From assembly GCA_964016875.1 (NCBI GenBank), contig OZ024718.1:39682406-39746405 (forward strand): DNA of 64,000 nt, written 5' to 3'. The position numbers and the translations under genes were made by a program. Below are positions 43,551 to 56,110 of this stretch, in pieces (positions within the stretch are counted from its first letter, which is position 1; each line of letters starts with the position of its first letter). The notes under the pieces are model-generated. The model made no database searches and was not told the origin of the DNA. It worked only from the letters and a program-made list of their open reading frames with translations. Source of the DNA: Fallopia convolvulus. Its lineage: Eukaryota > Streptophyta > Magnoliopsida > Caryophyllales > Polygonaceae.

Positions 43551-45911
43551 ATGACAAGTGTAGGTGATGAGAAGGATAAGCAACAGGTTGAAGAGACGTC
43601 CACTAGTTCGGTGGCTGCCATGTTGCAATCCTTGCAACAATCCATGGAAGCTATGGAGACTCGTATCACTAACCGAATGGCTGATTTGGAGAGCCAAGTA
43701 CAAGGCCGAGATGATAGAGCACGGTTGCCTCAAACGGGGACTCTACCAAGTGTGTTACAAAGCGCTAACCAAGTGGAGTCGTTGCATGAAGAGGCCTCTA
43801 CGTCTTACTTGCCAAACACGGAGGCGCAAGCATCCATCAGTGTGAGTACCTCCATGGAGATTATGCCTCTTTTACATTCCTCCTACGAGCTTCCACAATC
43901 CACACTTTGTGGCCAATTCCGGGGTAAGGCCTTCATTCGCTGCATTTCCTAATAATATTCCTATTAGTTCTACTAACTTTTCAGGATATGGAGCGTCGAG
44001 CTATCAAGAGGCCAATGCAGCAACGGCCACTCAACCCCCACCTATTTTGCATCTACCGAGGTGTGGCCAACCTCCTAGAGGGCCGGCCAATGTAGCCGCA
44101 GGGCAGCCTTAGCAAGGCGCGCCGATGCACTACGAGGAGCGGCCCCGGGAACCCCATCACGGCATTAAGCTGAACGTGCCGAATTTTTCGGGAACTTCCG
44201 ACGCCGATGCATGCCTTGATTGGCTTGCCAAGGTGGAGTCAATCTTTGACTTCTATGGATATGATGATGCTAGGCGAGTGGCCATGGCGGCCATACATTT
44301 TACCGACTTTGCTTACCAATGGTGGCTCGAGGACAAGGCCTTGAGGAGAGCACGTCGGATGCCTCAACTCAACACTTGGCAAGATCTAAGAGAGGCTTTA
44401 GAGGAGCGGTTCAAGCCTCAAGATTATACGGATCGCATCCATGCCAATTTGGAGCAAGTGCGTCAAGGAAACCGGACTCCCGACGAGTTTTACAACGAGC
44501 TGCGTATGCTCATTTTTCGTTCCCGCGTAAAATTTCCCGACGGGTATGTTATCTCTAAATTTGTCAATGGGTTAAATTTGGAACTAAAAAATGTTGTGAG
44601 TTTGCAGCACTTTAGTAGGGGTACCGATATTGAGCAAGTGCTTCATTACACCAACCATATCTACAAGCAACTTGCTCAACGGTGTTCAAGTTCAACGACT
44701 TCTCGAGCGTGGAAGCCTTCATCCACGACTCCTAGGGCACCACCAACTCAGTTTAGGAAGACGGAAGTAAGGAAGGACTCGACTCCTCAACCGAAGAAAG
44801 ATTTCCCTCCACGTCCTCGGCAAGAAGGAGGAGGACGGGCGAGCGATGTGAAGTGTTTCAAGTGCCTTGGCCATGGGCACTATGCTCGGGATTGTCCCAA
44901 CGACAGAAGGTTCTTCTTAACTCCCAAGGGGAGTACGAGTACGAGGAGGAAGGGGCTGCGGAAGAGGAAGAGGAGAGCCCCGAGGTTGAGGAAGACGGCC
45001 TCCATGTCACCGCTGAGGAGGGAGAGTGCTTCGTGGTCCAACAGACGCTCTTCATGACGGAGAACACCACCACACCTAGTCAACAGGAAGTTATCTTTCA
45101 CACTCGATGCAAAATCATGGATAAGGTATGTAGTGTGATTAACAATAGCGGATCTTGTTGTAATATTATTAGTCAAGAGGTGGTGGATCGCTTTTCCTTG
45201 AAAACTACTTGCCATCCTTTACCTTATCCTTTATGTTGGTTGAGTTCTAACGCCCCGATCCAAGTCAAGGAAAGGGCTCATATTTGCTTTTCTATAGGGC
45301 CTTACAAGGATGAGGTGGAGTGTGATGTGGTGCCGATGATCGCTTGTCATCTCCTTTTGGGACGCCCTTGGCAATATGACAAGGGAGCTATTCATGATGG
45401 CGTCTCCAACGAGTGTCATTTCCAAATGGAGGGAAAGAAGGTGACGTTGCACCCGATGACTCCCCGTGAAATTATGTTGGATCAGGCAGCGAAGGAGCAA
45501 AGAAAGAAGCATGCGCTTCGGGAGGGAAAGAAGGACAAGAAGCTAGCTTTAGGCGGCCCTTCTACACCCTTACTTTTGGCCAAACCGAAGGAAATACTTC
45601 ATACATTCAAGGGAAGTGGCGTTTGTCTTTTGCTTGTTTTTCAAGAATCTTATTTATCTTCCCAAGAATTAGTTGATCTTCGTCCTTCTATTTCTAATCT
45701 TTTGCAGGACTTTGAGTAGCTTTTCCAAGAAGAGGTGCCAACGGGACTACCACCGCTTAGAGGAATCGAGCATCAAATCGACTTTGTCCCCGGTGCTACT
45801 CTACCGAACCGTCCAGCCTATGGAGCCAATCCGGAGGAAACTAAGGAGCTTCAACGACAAGTTCAAGAGCTCCTTGATAAGGGCTATGTGCGTGAGAGCC
45901 TCAGCCCGTGT
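43551..45911 (+). pseudogene. CRM-like gag, protease and start of reverse transcriptase
   Basis: Gag opens at ATG 43551 (MTSVGDEKDKQQVEE) with MLQSLQQSMEAMETRITNRM, shifts frame near 43915, and has a TAG at 44110. It then reads the gag core (IKLNVPNFSGTSDADACLDW, LEERFKPQDYTDRI) and a zinc knuckle CFKCLGHGHYARDC near 44854. After a frameshift near 44905 come an acidic stretch and a protease near 45136 with NNSGSCCNI where an Asp-containing triad is expected. HLLLGRPWQYD is intact. A TAG at 45717 precedes the reverse transcriptase start (GLPPLRGIEHQIDFVPGA, LLDKGYVRESLSPC). There the Tekay-like element is inserted, and the frame resumes at 56111. The lineage call rests on recall of CRM gag and RT blocks. 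Confidence 0.88.
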
Positions 45912-48289
45912 TGTAATACCTTGGTATCTGTTTTAGATAGGATTTCGTTACTTGGATAATTTTTATATTTAATCGGTTTCTTTTTTTTTATATAAATAAA
46001 TATTCTGAAAATTATTATTATTTATATATAATAATTATTACGCGATAGTGATTATTTGATCGTTAAATGTAGTCTATCTCGTTTCCTAATCAATAAGGCA
46101 TGTTGACATGCTAATTAATTCTTCTAAATGTTCAATGCACAACCCGAGTATATATGAGTATAATTGGCATTATCTTGGGAATCATTAATTAATGAAAGGA
46201 TAAAATTGATTGTGCGATTGACGTATTACCTGTATAAATATAAAGGTCGGAATATATAGACGTGTAATTGCAAACGAACAAGTGTGATAAGCCCAAAATC
46301 AACACGTTTCTTCCTCTAATATAATACGTGTTCCATCATCCTTGATGCTTATCATTGGGAAAAGTTGAATAACAAAATCATGAAAGAAGCTTATCTAGTT
46401 CTTCCTCTCGGTTCCTTTCCAACCTTCATTTTGTCATTTCCGTTGCTCGTAACCATTCCTATTCCAATCATAGTTCAACCCCTAGCCACCACTTGTCCCT
46501 ATTGTAAACCTCCAAGAATACCTTCCATGGTGGATTACCGAGACCTTGTTTGAGAAATATCGGTGGTCCGTTCCAACCTCAGTTTCCATGTCTGGTGAGT
46601 TGCAAAGCACCCACATATCCTTAGTTACGTAATATTTTTCTTAAGAAATATTATAATATCATGTTTAAGTGGAACCGTTTGAAATATGTGTGGTTAACAT
46701 GAATATCAACTATATATATAATAATGGATTATGGATTATGGTAGTATATATAATAACGTGAATGTCAACTAGGTTCAAAGTGTTAGCTAATGATTTTTCT
46801 TGAATTTTTAAGATTTGGTGGTTGGAATAAGTTAGTATGGTGGAACCAGTTTTATATTTTAAGCGTTCCCGTTTGGTTTAGACATGGTTTGCTAATAGTA
46901 CTTTGAGGATCTTTAATAATGTAATTATGGTTAAATGTTTAAGAAAGGTCTTGACTTGGACTAATTAATTAGTAGATCCAAGTAGTTATGGTATGGAAAT
47001 GGATAAATGAAAGGGTGAATATAATTAATCTAATAGGCATATACTTTAATATCGATTCAACTCGCGGGCTACTTAGAGTTGAAACCTTTTCTTATACTTT
47101 TACTTGAATCGGCTAAACTGCCATTTCTTATAAAAGTTTTATTTTTATTCTTAGGCATGTAGTTTGATCAAGCCTATTCTTTCATGTGTGGATCTTCGTT
47201 TAAGGTAAGTCGTCTAGACTTACTTAGCTTGCGATCATGCTATGTGTTGAACTAGTAAATTGAATGTGTGGAACTCTATTTTGGAATACTATTCCATACT
47301 ATATTTTCATATTTGAATGCTATTGGAATAGTTTCAATAATTTTTATTGTGTGCAACTTGATCTCTGCGGGTGTGATTATGGACACGGACAAGTCGGTGG
47401 AGAAGAGACCCCGGACATAGTCATGCGGCGTGTGGAGATCACCTTCAAAAATTGATTGTTTTGGCAAGTGCTCTAGTAGAGGCTTAGCCGGGGAAAGAAG
47501 GGTGATGGGAAAGAAAATGGGCATGATTTTAGCGTGCGTGCTAGCCGTGTACCATGTTTCAAAGGCAGGTTCGGGTTGCCTGAATTGGAGAATGATTATG
47601 GCTTAGGTTATGGATGATTTGGGGCTAGTTGTTGTGATATATATATTGCATGATCGATTTATTGATCAATTAATTTTATGCTTATGGATTATGGTGGAAT
47701 TGAAGGTTGGTTTGGAAATTGATATGCCAATCTATATAATTATATAATGCGTTTTGGATGTACATATTTGTTTGGTATGTATATGAATGATTGATTGTAT
47801 TATCTTAATAATCTATGTTTTATTCTACATGTTTGATTTGCCCGTTTGGCCCATACCAGGACCGTTAGCTAATGTGTTTATATTCCAATGTTTTTAGGTA
47901 AAGATTCTGGTGTGGGAGATGTGCCAGGAGATCAATTTCTGGATGGCGATGCTTGTTCTCGACGTAACGTGTCATAGGGAAAGGATGTTGGTTTAAGTCT
48001 TTTTGTTGTCTAAGCCAGTTGGTTTTTGTGGCAAGAAGGTCTAAGGAAATTTTATATAGAAACTCGGTAGTATAGTCAGTTTAGTATGGGGTTTTAATTT
48101 CTTCCTGGTTGCATGCATAATGTTTTGTTAAATCGATTGTAAATATAAGTTGGATGTTTTATTGGCTTTTCTTACTGTGCCTTTGTTGCAAGGTCCAATA
48201 TTTGTGAATTTGTTGTCAGGCTTGTTTTGGTGGACCCAAATGTGGTCCACAACCAGGTAACAACCCGGACTATAAGATGGGGTGTTACA
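45912..48289 (+). repeat. 5' LTR of the Tekay-like element
   Basis: It begins TGTAATACCTTGG and ends GGGGTGTTACA. It contains a noncoding frame (47264-47455) that appears unchanged in the 3' LTR at 55080; I do not regard it as a gene. Confidence 0.95.
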
Positions 48290-48292
48290 GAT

Positions 48293-48304
48293 TGGTATCA
48301 GAGC
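48293..48304 (+). other. Primer binding site, tRNA-iMet type
   Basis: TGGTATCAGAGC lies three bases downstream of the LTR end and is a perfect match to the site used by most plant gypsy and copia elements. Confidence 0.95.
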
Positions 48305-48531
48305 GAGGTTGATAACAAGGGCACAAGGTCCTAACGATAGAGCATGTGAGGTCCAACTTAGAGTTCCTTTTAAACAAAAACTTGATTTTGGGGCATTATG
48401 CATTTGGGATAGAAAGACACGTCGAGACGTCATCATCATACAGGAAGATCTCCTTAAACATTTTCCTTGTTTAGTAGAATATATATTTATATTAACTTAA
48501 GTGATTTATTATACTTTAACGTGCTTCAGTC

Positions 48532-50050
48532 ATGATAAGAGGTAGAGGAAGACCTAGAGGTAGAGGATGACCTAGAGGCAGAGGAAGGGGAATTGCTATC
48601 GAGCCTCTAGTTGAGGAAACTGTTGAAAGCCAAGGACCAGTTGGAGGTGTTCCTTTAGGACAAAATGACAATCGTTCTAACGTTGGAAGCATTAGATCAG
48701 TAGGTCAAGGTGTAGCTAGATCAAGGTCTCTTGGTAATAATGAAGCTCAGGGGCAACCTCCCGCTCCAGTGCCTGCTGGATTACCTGAGATACGGACCTT
48801 GGTTGAAGAAAGGGTTATGTCCTTTTTGCAAAATCTTTTTAGGAGTGATCAAGCACCAAATTCTGCTGCTGCTGTTTCTCAACCATCTGGTTCAAGGGCG
48901 CCAAATTTCCAAGGATCCGCTGCTAGAATGTCACCACCACCCCCTAATAGGGTGCCAGATGTTCCAAGACCGCCACAAGTAGTTAATGAAGCATCTGAAG
49001 GATCAATACAAGTTGAGAGGGGTCATCAAGATTCAGGGCCTGACAAGTGGCTTCGTGAGTTCAGCTACATGAAACTTCCCTTCTTCACAGGAGCTTACGA
49101 GAAGGATGTGGATTTGTGGTTGAGACAAGTTACTTCTGCTCTCAATACGATTAAGGCACCTAATGATAGAAAGGTATCTCTAGCTCAAAGCTTGCTTAGA
49201 GATAATGCTTTTAACTGGTGGTCTCTGCAGATTCTCGATCATGAGGTGAGTTTTGAGGAATTTTCTCAAATGATAAGAAACCAGTTTTGTCCAACTGCTG
49301 TTAGAAATGTTCGAGCTCAAGAGTTCATCAATGCAAAGCCTGAAAATATTTCTGTAGCATAAGCTGCTCAGAAGTTTCAAAGAGATTTGACTTATGTAGA
49401 AGATACGGTGACCACTGAGAAGCAACGCATTCAAGCTTTCTCCCACAGAATGAAACCTGAGATTCGACAGTATGTGGCCAGATTTCAATGTCCTACTTTG
49501 AGGGAATATCAGAATGTTGCTATGGCATATGAGATGGAAAATCCAGCTTTTAGATGTTCTGAGGTCACCCAGGGAAGTGGCAAGAGGCAAAAGACCCCAA
49601 TAGGATTCAAGGATGATAAGAGGCCAAGCTTTACACCTCAAGGAGGTACTAACTTTGGTGTAAGGCAAGGACAACCATATGCCCAACAAGGTCAATTTCA
49701 AAAGTCTGGAGTTTCAGCTGGGCCAAGAAAATGTTATAATTGTGGGAGTACTGACCATCTGAGAAATACTTGCAACAAGCCACCGATAACTTGCTATAAT
49801 TGTGGACAAAAAGGTCATCTTAGGACTTTTTGTCCAAACAAAGGGGTTGCTCCTTTTCAAGGTTCGTCACCTGCTTTTGGGTCAACTGGAGGATCTCAAT
49901 CCATACTACCTCCGCAGACTTACAGCTCAGTGGGACAGGGTCGAGGTAGAGGTCGCGGTAGTGCAGTTGGGAGTTCAAGGACTAATCCACCTCGAGCATT
50001 TGAGATGAGAAAGGCTGAAGAACCAAATGCGCCGACGGCTACAGGTACAA
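48532..50050 (+). pseudogene. Tekay-like gag
   Basis: ATG 48532 opens an Arg/Gly-rich start (MIRGRGRPRGRG) with a TGA at 48568. The gag core follows (FSYMKLPFFTGAYEKDVDLW, DNAFNWWSLQILDHEVSFEE), with a TAA at 49360, then AFSHRMKPEIRQYV. Two zinc knuckles CYNCGSTDHLRNTC and CYNCGQKGHLRTFC lie near 49735 and 49792, as in Tekay/Del elements. An RG-rich stretch (GQGRGRGRGSA) follows near 49935. The frame is continuous with pol apart from the stops, and both stops could arise by one C-to-T change. Confidence 0.9.
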
Positions 50051-51890
50051 TCTGGATCCAATCTGAGCCTGTTAAGATTTTATTTGATACTGGTGCTACC
50101 CACTCTTTTATTGCTACTGCATGCGTAGATAGGTTACATTTGATTTGTTCTACTGGTATTCCTTTTGTGGTTGGTTTACCGGATGGTAGTAAAGTCAGTG
50201 GGGAGAAAGAAATCCTTAAATGTCCAATTCGCATAGGGGATCGAGACTGGTTAACAGATTTTATCGTAATGGCTCTACCAAATGATGACGTAATCTTGGG
50301 GTTGGACTGGATGAAGCGATACCGAGCAGTGTTGGATATTCATAGGGGAACTGTGACATTAACTGCCGATGATGGTTCCAAACATGTATGGAAAGATTCA
50401 AGAAAGGAGAAGGAGGGAGCAATAATTAGCGCAATGAAGGCGGCTAAGTTGATAAAAGATGGTTGTATAGGCTACTGGTGTTATATCTTGCAAGAAGATA
50501 GACAAGTTCCAAAGGTTAGTGAGATTCCTGTAATGCAAGAATTTGAAGATGTTTTTCCTGAGGAGTTGCCAGGGCTACCACCTCAACGTGAGGTAGACTT
50601 CAGTATTGACCTAGAACCAGGTACCAGACCAATATCGCGAGCTCCTTATCGTATGGCTCCAATGGAAATGCAAGAGTTGAAGACTCAATTGGAGGAGTTG
50701 TTAGAAAAGGGATATGTACGCCCTAGTGCGTCACCTTGGGGAGCTCCAGTTTTGTTTGTAAAGAAGAAAGACGGGTCGTTAAGATTGTGTATCGACTATC
50801 GTGAGTTGAATCGGGTTACCATCAAAAACAAGTACCCGTTGCCCAGAATTGATGACCTACTAGATCAATTACAAGGAGCTGTGGTATTCTCTAAGATTGA
50901 TTTACGATCTAGATATCACCAGTTGAGAATCCGAGAAGAAGATATTCCAAAGACAGCATTTCGTACTAGATATGGGCACTATGAATTTGTGGTGATGCCC
51001 TTCGGGCTGACAAATGCTCCAGCCGTATTCATGGAATTGATGAACCGAATCTTTATTAATTATTTAGATCGGTTTGTGGTAGTGTTCATAGATGATATAT
51101 TAGTATATTCACAAAGCCACGAGGAGCATGCTGATCATTTGAGAACAGTTTTAGAAGTTTTGAGACACCACCAATTGTTTGCCAAGTTATCAAAGTGTGA
51201 ATTCTGGATGCCAGAGGTAACATTTCTGGGTCATGTTGTGTCTGCTAGAGGAGTGATGGTTGATCCAACAAAGATCGAAGCTGTGGCAGCCTGGGAACCT
51301 CCAAGGAATGTGAAGGAGGTACGTAGTTTCTTGGGTTTGGCTGGGTATTACAGACGGTTTGTAGAAGGATTTTCTTCTATAGCCCAACCATTAACCAATC
51401 TGTTACGTAAAACAACAAAATTTGAGTGGTCAAATGTCTGTTAGAAAAGTTTTGATGAATTGAAGAACAAATTGACTTCTTCTCCGGTCTTAGCTCTTCC
51501 TCAAGGGAATGGAGGGTATGTTATATATAGTGATGCTTCGAAACTTGGATTAGGTTGTGTTCTACTGCAGAATGGTAGAGTAATTGCTTATGGTTCAAGG
51601 CAGTTAAAACCGAATGAGCAGAATTACCCGACACATGATCTAGAGTTAGCTGCTGTGGTTCAGGCGTTGAAAATTTGGCGTTATTATCTGTATGGAGCAA
51701 CTTGTCAGATTCTAACAGATCATAAGAGTCTTAAGTATATCTTCACCCAACGAGAGCTCAATATGAGACAACGTAGGTGGCTTGAACTGATTAAGGATTA
51801 TGACCTAGAGATCCTTTATCATCCAGGCAAGGCAAATGTTGTTGCTGATGCACTCAGCCGAAAATCTTCCCAGGAAAGAATGTTGTCACA
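50051..51890 (+). pseudogene. Tekay-like protease, reverse transcriptase and RNase H
   Basis: The protease triad is in ILFDTGATHSFI near 50075, with VILGLDWM near 50290. Reverse transcriptase runs from about 50560 (EELPGLPPQREVDFSIDLEP), through YPLPRIDDLLDQLQGA and FRTRYGHYEFVVMPFGLTNA, to the catalytic VVFIDDILVYS near 51080. LGLAGYYRRFVEGFS lies near 51330. A TAG at 51442 separates the RNase H part, which reads YSDASKLGLGCVLLQNGRVI, TDHKSLKYIF and GKANVVADALSRK. Apart from the stop, the catalytic residues are present. Confidence 0.93.
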
Positions 51891-53442
51891 CTTGACTGCT
51901 CAATCGTATCTGCAAAAGGATTTGATAAGGAATGGAATTGAAGTATGGATTCAGAGATATCAAGGTCAGTTACGTACTTTAGAATACCAACCTAGTTTAA
52001 TAGAGGAGATCCGCAAAAAGCAAGAGAATTGCTCGATGATTCAAGATATTTGTCAGAGGGTGCACCAAGGAGAAGAACATGAATTTGAAATTCGAGAAGA
52101 TAGGAATTTTGAGAATTCATGGACGAATATGTGTACCCCGAGATCAGGAGCTAAGACAGAAAATGCTTCAAGAGGCTCACTCTACACTCTATTCAATACA
52201 TCCAGGAGCTAGCAAAATGTATAAAGACCTTAAGCAGCATTATTGGTGGGAAGGTCTAAAGTCTGATGTAGCTAAGTTTGTGGCACGATGTCAGGTTTGT
52301 CAACAGGTCAAGATTGAATACCAAAGACCAGCAGGAGAACTCCAACCACTCTCTATACCGGAATGGAAATGGGAAGACATATCGATGGATTTTGTTACAA
52401 GATTACATAACAGCCGTGGACATGATGCTATCTGGGTTGTAGTTGATAGACTAACAAAGACAGCACGTTTCCTTCCAATTAGTGAGTCTTGGCCAGTGAA
52501 TAGATTAGTAGATGTGTATATAAAGTAGATAGTCAGACTGCATGGTGTGCCAAAGACCATTGTTTCTGATAGAGATGGTCGTTTCACATCGAGATATTGG
52601 CAAAAGGTGAATGAAGCTTTGGGCACAAAACTTCATTTCACTACTGCTTACCACCCACAGTCAGATGACAAACAGAGAGAACAATTCAAACCCTTGAAGA
52701 CATGCTGAGAGCTTGTGTTCTAGACTGGGGTGGAGGTTGGTGTGAGCATCTAGAGCTGATTGAGTTTGCATATAACAATAGTTGGCACTCATCGATTCAG
52801 ATGGCTCCCTACGAGGCTTTGTATGGTCGAAAGTGCAGAACACCACTATGTTGGAATGATCCGTCAGACATGGTGGGTGAAAGACCCCAGATGATACAAG
52901 ATACCATCGAGAAGGTAGCGCTGATTAGAGAACGTATGTTAGCTGCACAGAGTCGTCAAAAGTCTTATGCTGATAGAAGGCGACGACCTTTGGAATTTGA
53001 AGTTGGAGCGCATGTATGGTTACGAATATCTCCTACTCGAGGAGTAAGAAGATTTGGTATCAAAGGGAAATTAAGTCCTCGATACATCGGGCCATTTGAA
53101 ATCCTAGAAAAAGTAGGAGAAAGAGCATATCGTTTGGCTTTACCTCCATCTCTAGAAGGGGTTCATCCAGTATTTCATGTGTCTCAACTGAGACAGTATA
53201 TACCAGACCCTAATCATAAGCTTAGTTATGAAGAACTGAGGATTGAGCCTGATCATACCTTTGTAGAGCAGCCAATAGCAATTTTAGATCGTCGTATGAA
53301 GAAATTGCGGAACAAAGAGATTCCGTTAGTGTTGATCCAATGGTCTCGACGAGGATTTGAGGAAGCCACTTGGGAAACTGAGGCTAGTATACAACAAAAT
53401 TATCCTGATCTTTACCCTAGCTTGATAGCAGGGATGAGTTAG
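51891..53442 (+). pseudogene. Tekay-like integrase with chromodomain-like C-terminus
   Basis: The zinc-binding domain ends in CQVCQQVK near 52290. The core has MDFVTRL near 52385, VSDRDGRFTS near 52562 and the AYHPQSD block near 52647. A 1-base insertion near 52100, a TAG at 52526 and a frameshift near 52670 break it. The last part is open from 52702 to 53442: FAYNNSWHSSIQMAPYEALY, the GPF-type segment RYIGPFEILEKVGERAYRLA, HPVFHVSQLRQYIPDP, and a chromodomain-like end (RNKEIPLVLIQWSRRGFEEA then TWE). Chromodomains of this type are thought to steer insertion into heterochromatin. Confidence 0.92.
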
Positions 53443-53699
53443 AGGTTTAGCAGGTGAGTTAGTGTTCATGACTTACCTTAGCTTATAGATTATTCAATAT
53501 TGATGAATTTCTTGAAGTGTTTAGTCATACGAAAGTGAATGCTAGATTCTATGATTAGTAGAAATTGATATGATTGAATAGGTAGCCCTTTGTGCTTGAC
53601 TTTAAAATGATCTTTTTAGCTCTGAATTATGTGAGGTTGATGAAATTTTTGCAATGGTTGTTAGTATAAATATGATGTTTATCAGTGCTCTAATACAAG

Positions 53700-53736
53700 T
53701 TTCGAGGACGAAACTTCATTTTTAAGGAGGGGTATA
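53700..53736 (+). other. Polypurine tract region of the Tekay-like element
   Basis: TTTCGAGGACGAAACTTCAT then TTTTAAGGAGGGGTATA immediately precedes the 3' LTR and would prime plus-strand synthesis. Confidence 0.85.
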
Positions 53737-56105
53737 TGTAATACCTTGGTATCCGTTTTAGATAGGATTACGTTACTTGGATAATTTTTATATTTAATCG
53801 GTTTCTTTTTCTTTTATATAAATAAATATTCTGAAAATTATTATTGTTTATTTATAATAATTATTACGCGATAGTGATTATTTGATCGTTAAATGTAGTC
53901 TATCTCGTTTCCTAATCAATAAGGCATGTTGACATGCTAATTAATTCTTCTAAATGTTCAATGTACAACCCGAGTATAATTGGCATTATCTTGGGAATAC
54001 TTAATTAATGAAAGGATAAAATTGATTGTGCGATCGACGTATCACCTGTATAAATATAAAGATCGGAATATATAGACGTGTAATTGCAAACGAACAAGTG
54101 TGATAAGCCCAAAATCAACACGTTTCTTCCTCTAATATAATACGTGTTCCATCATCCTTGATGCTTATCATTGGGAAAATTTAAATAACAAAATCATGAA
54201 AGAAGCTTATCTAGTTCTTCTTCTCGGTTCCTTTCCAACCTTCATTTTGTCATTTTCGTTGCTCGTCACCTTTCCTATTCCAATCATAGTTCAACCCCTA
54301 GCCACCACTTGTCCCTATTGTAAACCTCCAAGAATACCTTCCATGGTGGATTACCGAGACCTTGTTTGAGAAATATCGGTGGTCCGTTCCAACCTCAGTT
54401 TCCATGTCTGGTGAGTTGCAAAGCACCCACATATCCTTAGTTACGTAATATTTTTCTTAAGAAATATTATAATATCATGTTTAAGTGGAACCGTTTGAAA
54501 TATGTGTGGTTAACATGAATATCAACTATATATATAATAATGGATTATGGATTATGGTAGTATATATAATAACGTGAATGTCAACTAGGTTCAAAGTGTT
54601 AGCTAATGATTTTTCTTGAATTTTTAAGATTTGGTGGTTGGAATAAGTTAGTATGGTGGAACCAGTTTTATATTTTAAGCATTCCCGTTTGGTTTAGACA
54701 TGGTTTGCTAATAGTACTTTGAGGATCTTTAATAATGTAATTATGGTTAAATGTTTAAGAAAGGTCTTGACTTGGACTAATTAATTAGTAGATCCAAGTA
54801 GTTATGGTATGGAAATGGATATATGAAAGGGTGAATATAATTAATCTAATAGGCATATACTTTAATATCGATTCAACTCGCGGGCTACTTAGAGTTGAAA
54901 CCTTTTCTTATACTTTTACTTGAATCGGCTAAACTGCCATTTCTTATAAAAGTTTTATTTTTATTCTTAGGCATGTAGTTTGATCAAGCCTATTCTTTCA
55001 TGTGTGGATCTTCGTTTAAGGTAAGTCGTCTAGACTTACTTAGCTTGCGATCATGCTATGTGTTGAACTAGTAAATTGAATGTGTGGAACTCTATTTTGG
55101 AATACTATTCCATACTATATTTTCATATTTGAATGCTATTGGAATAGTTTCAATAATTTTTATTGTGTGCAACTTGATCTCTGCGGGTGTGATTATGGAC
55201 ACGGACAAGTCGGTGGAGAAGAGACCCCGGACATAGTCATGCGGCGTGTGGAGATCACCTTCAAAAATTGATTGTTTTGGCAAGTGCTCTAGTAGAGGCT
55301 TAGCCGGGGAAAGAAGGGTGATGGGAAAGAAAATGGGCATGATTTTAGCGTGCGCGCTAGCCGTGTACCATGTTTCAAAGGCAGGTTCGGGTTGCCTGAA
55401 TTGGAGAATGATTATGGCTTAGGTTATGGATGATTTGGGGCTAGTTGTTGTGATATATATATTGCATGATCGATTTATTGATCAATTAATTTTATGCTTA
55501 TGGATTATGGTGGAATTGAAGGTTGGTTTGGAAATTGATATGCCAATCTATATAATTATATAATGCGTTTTGGATGTACATATTTGTTTGGTATGTATAT
55601 GAATGATTGATTGTATTATCTTAATAATCTATGTTTTATTCTACATGTTTGATTTGCCCGTTTGGCCCATACCAGGACCGTTAGCTAATGTGTTTATATT
55701 CCAATGTTTTTAGGTAAAGATTCTGGTGTGGGAGATGTGCCAGGAGATCGATTTCTGGATGGCGATGCTCGTTCTCGACGTAACGTGTCATAGGGAAAGG
55801 ATGTTGGTTTAAGTCTTTTTGTTGTCTAAGCCAGTTGGTTTTTGTGGCAAGAAGGTCTAAGGAAATTTTATATAGAAACTCGGTAGTATAGTCAGTTTAG
55901 TATGGGGTTTTAATTTCTTCCTGGTTGCATGCATAATGTTTTGTTAAATCGATTGTAAATATAAGTTGGATGTTTTCTTGGCTTTTCTTACTGTGCCTTT
56001 GTTGCAAGGTCCAATATTTGTGAATTTGTTGTCAGGCTTGTTTTGGTGGACCCAAATGTGGTCCACAACCAGGTAACAACCCGGACTATAAGATGGGGTG
56101 TTACA
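53737..56105 (+). repeat. 3' LTR of the Tekay-like element
   Basis: It begins TGTAATACCTTGG and ends GGGGTGTTACA. It is collinear with the 5' LTR; the length difference comes mainly from a short deletion near GAGTATAATTGG. Confidence 0.95.
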
Positions 56106-56110
56106 CGTGT

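Larger units (their letters stand above)
45912..56105 (+). mobile_element. Complete Tekay/Del-like gypsy chromovirus, 10.2 kb
   Basis: It contains both LTRs (2,378 and 2,369 bp), a primer binding site, gag-pol, a chromodomain-like C-terminus and a polypurine tract. It is flanked by a perfect 5-bp duplication CGTGT (45907-45911 and 56106-56110). Removing it and one CGTGT joins the host reverse transcriptase in frame as LSPC|AVPIILVPKKDGTW. The LTRs differ at around 20 positions by eye, many of them CG to TG or CA. The coding region has several stops and two frameshifts, so it is structurally complete but not functional. Confidence 0.96.

Noticed and set aside
47264..47455. Open frame duplicated unchanged at 55080-55271
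   Set aside because: Both copies are the same position in the two LTRs of one element. Identity reflects LTR duplication, not a conserved gene.
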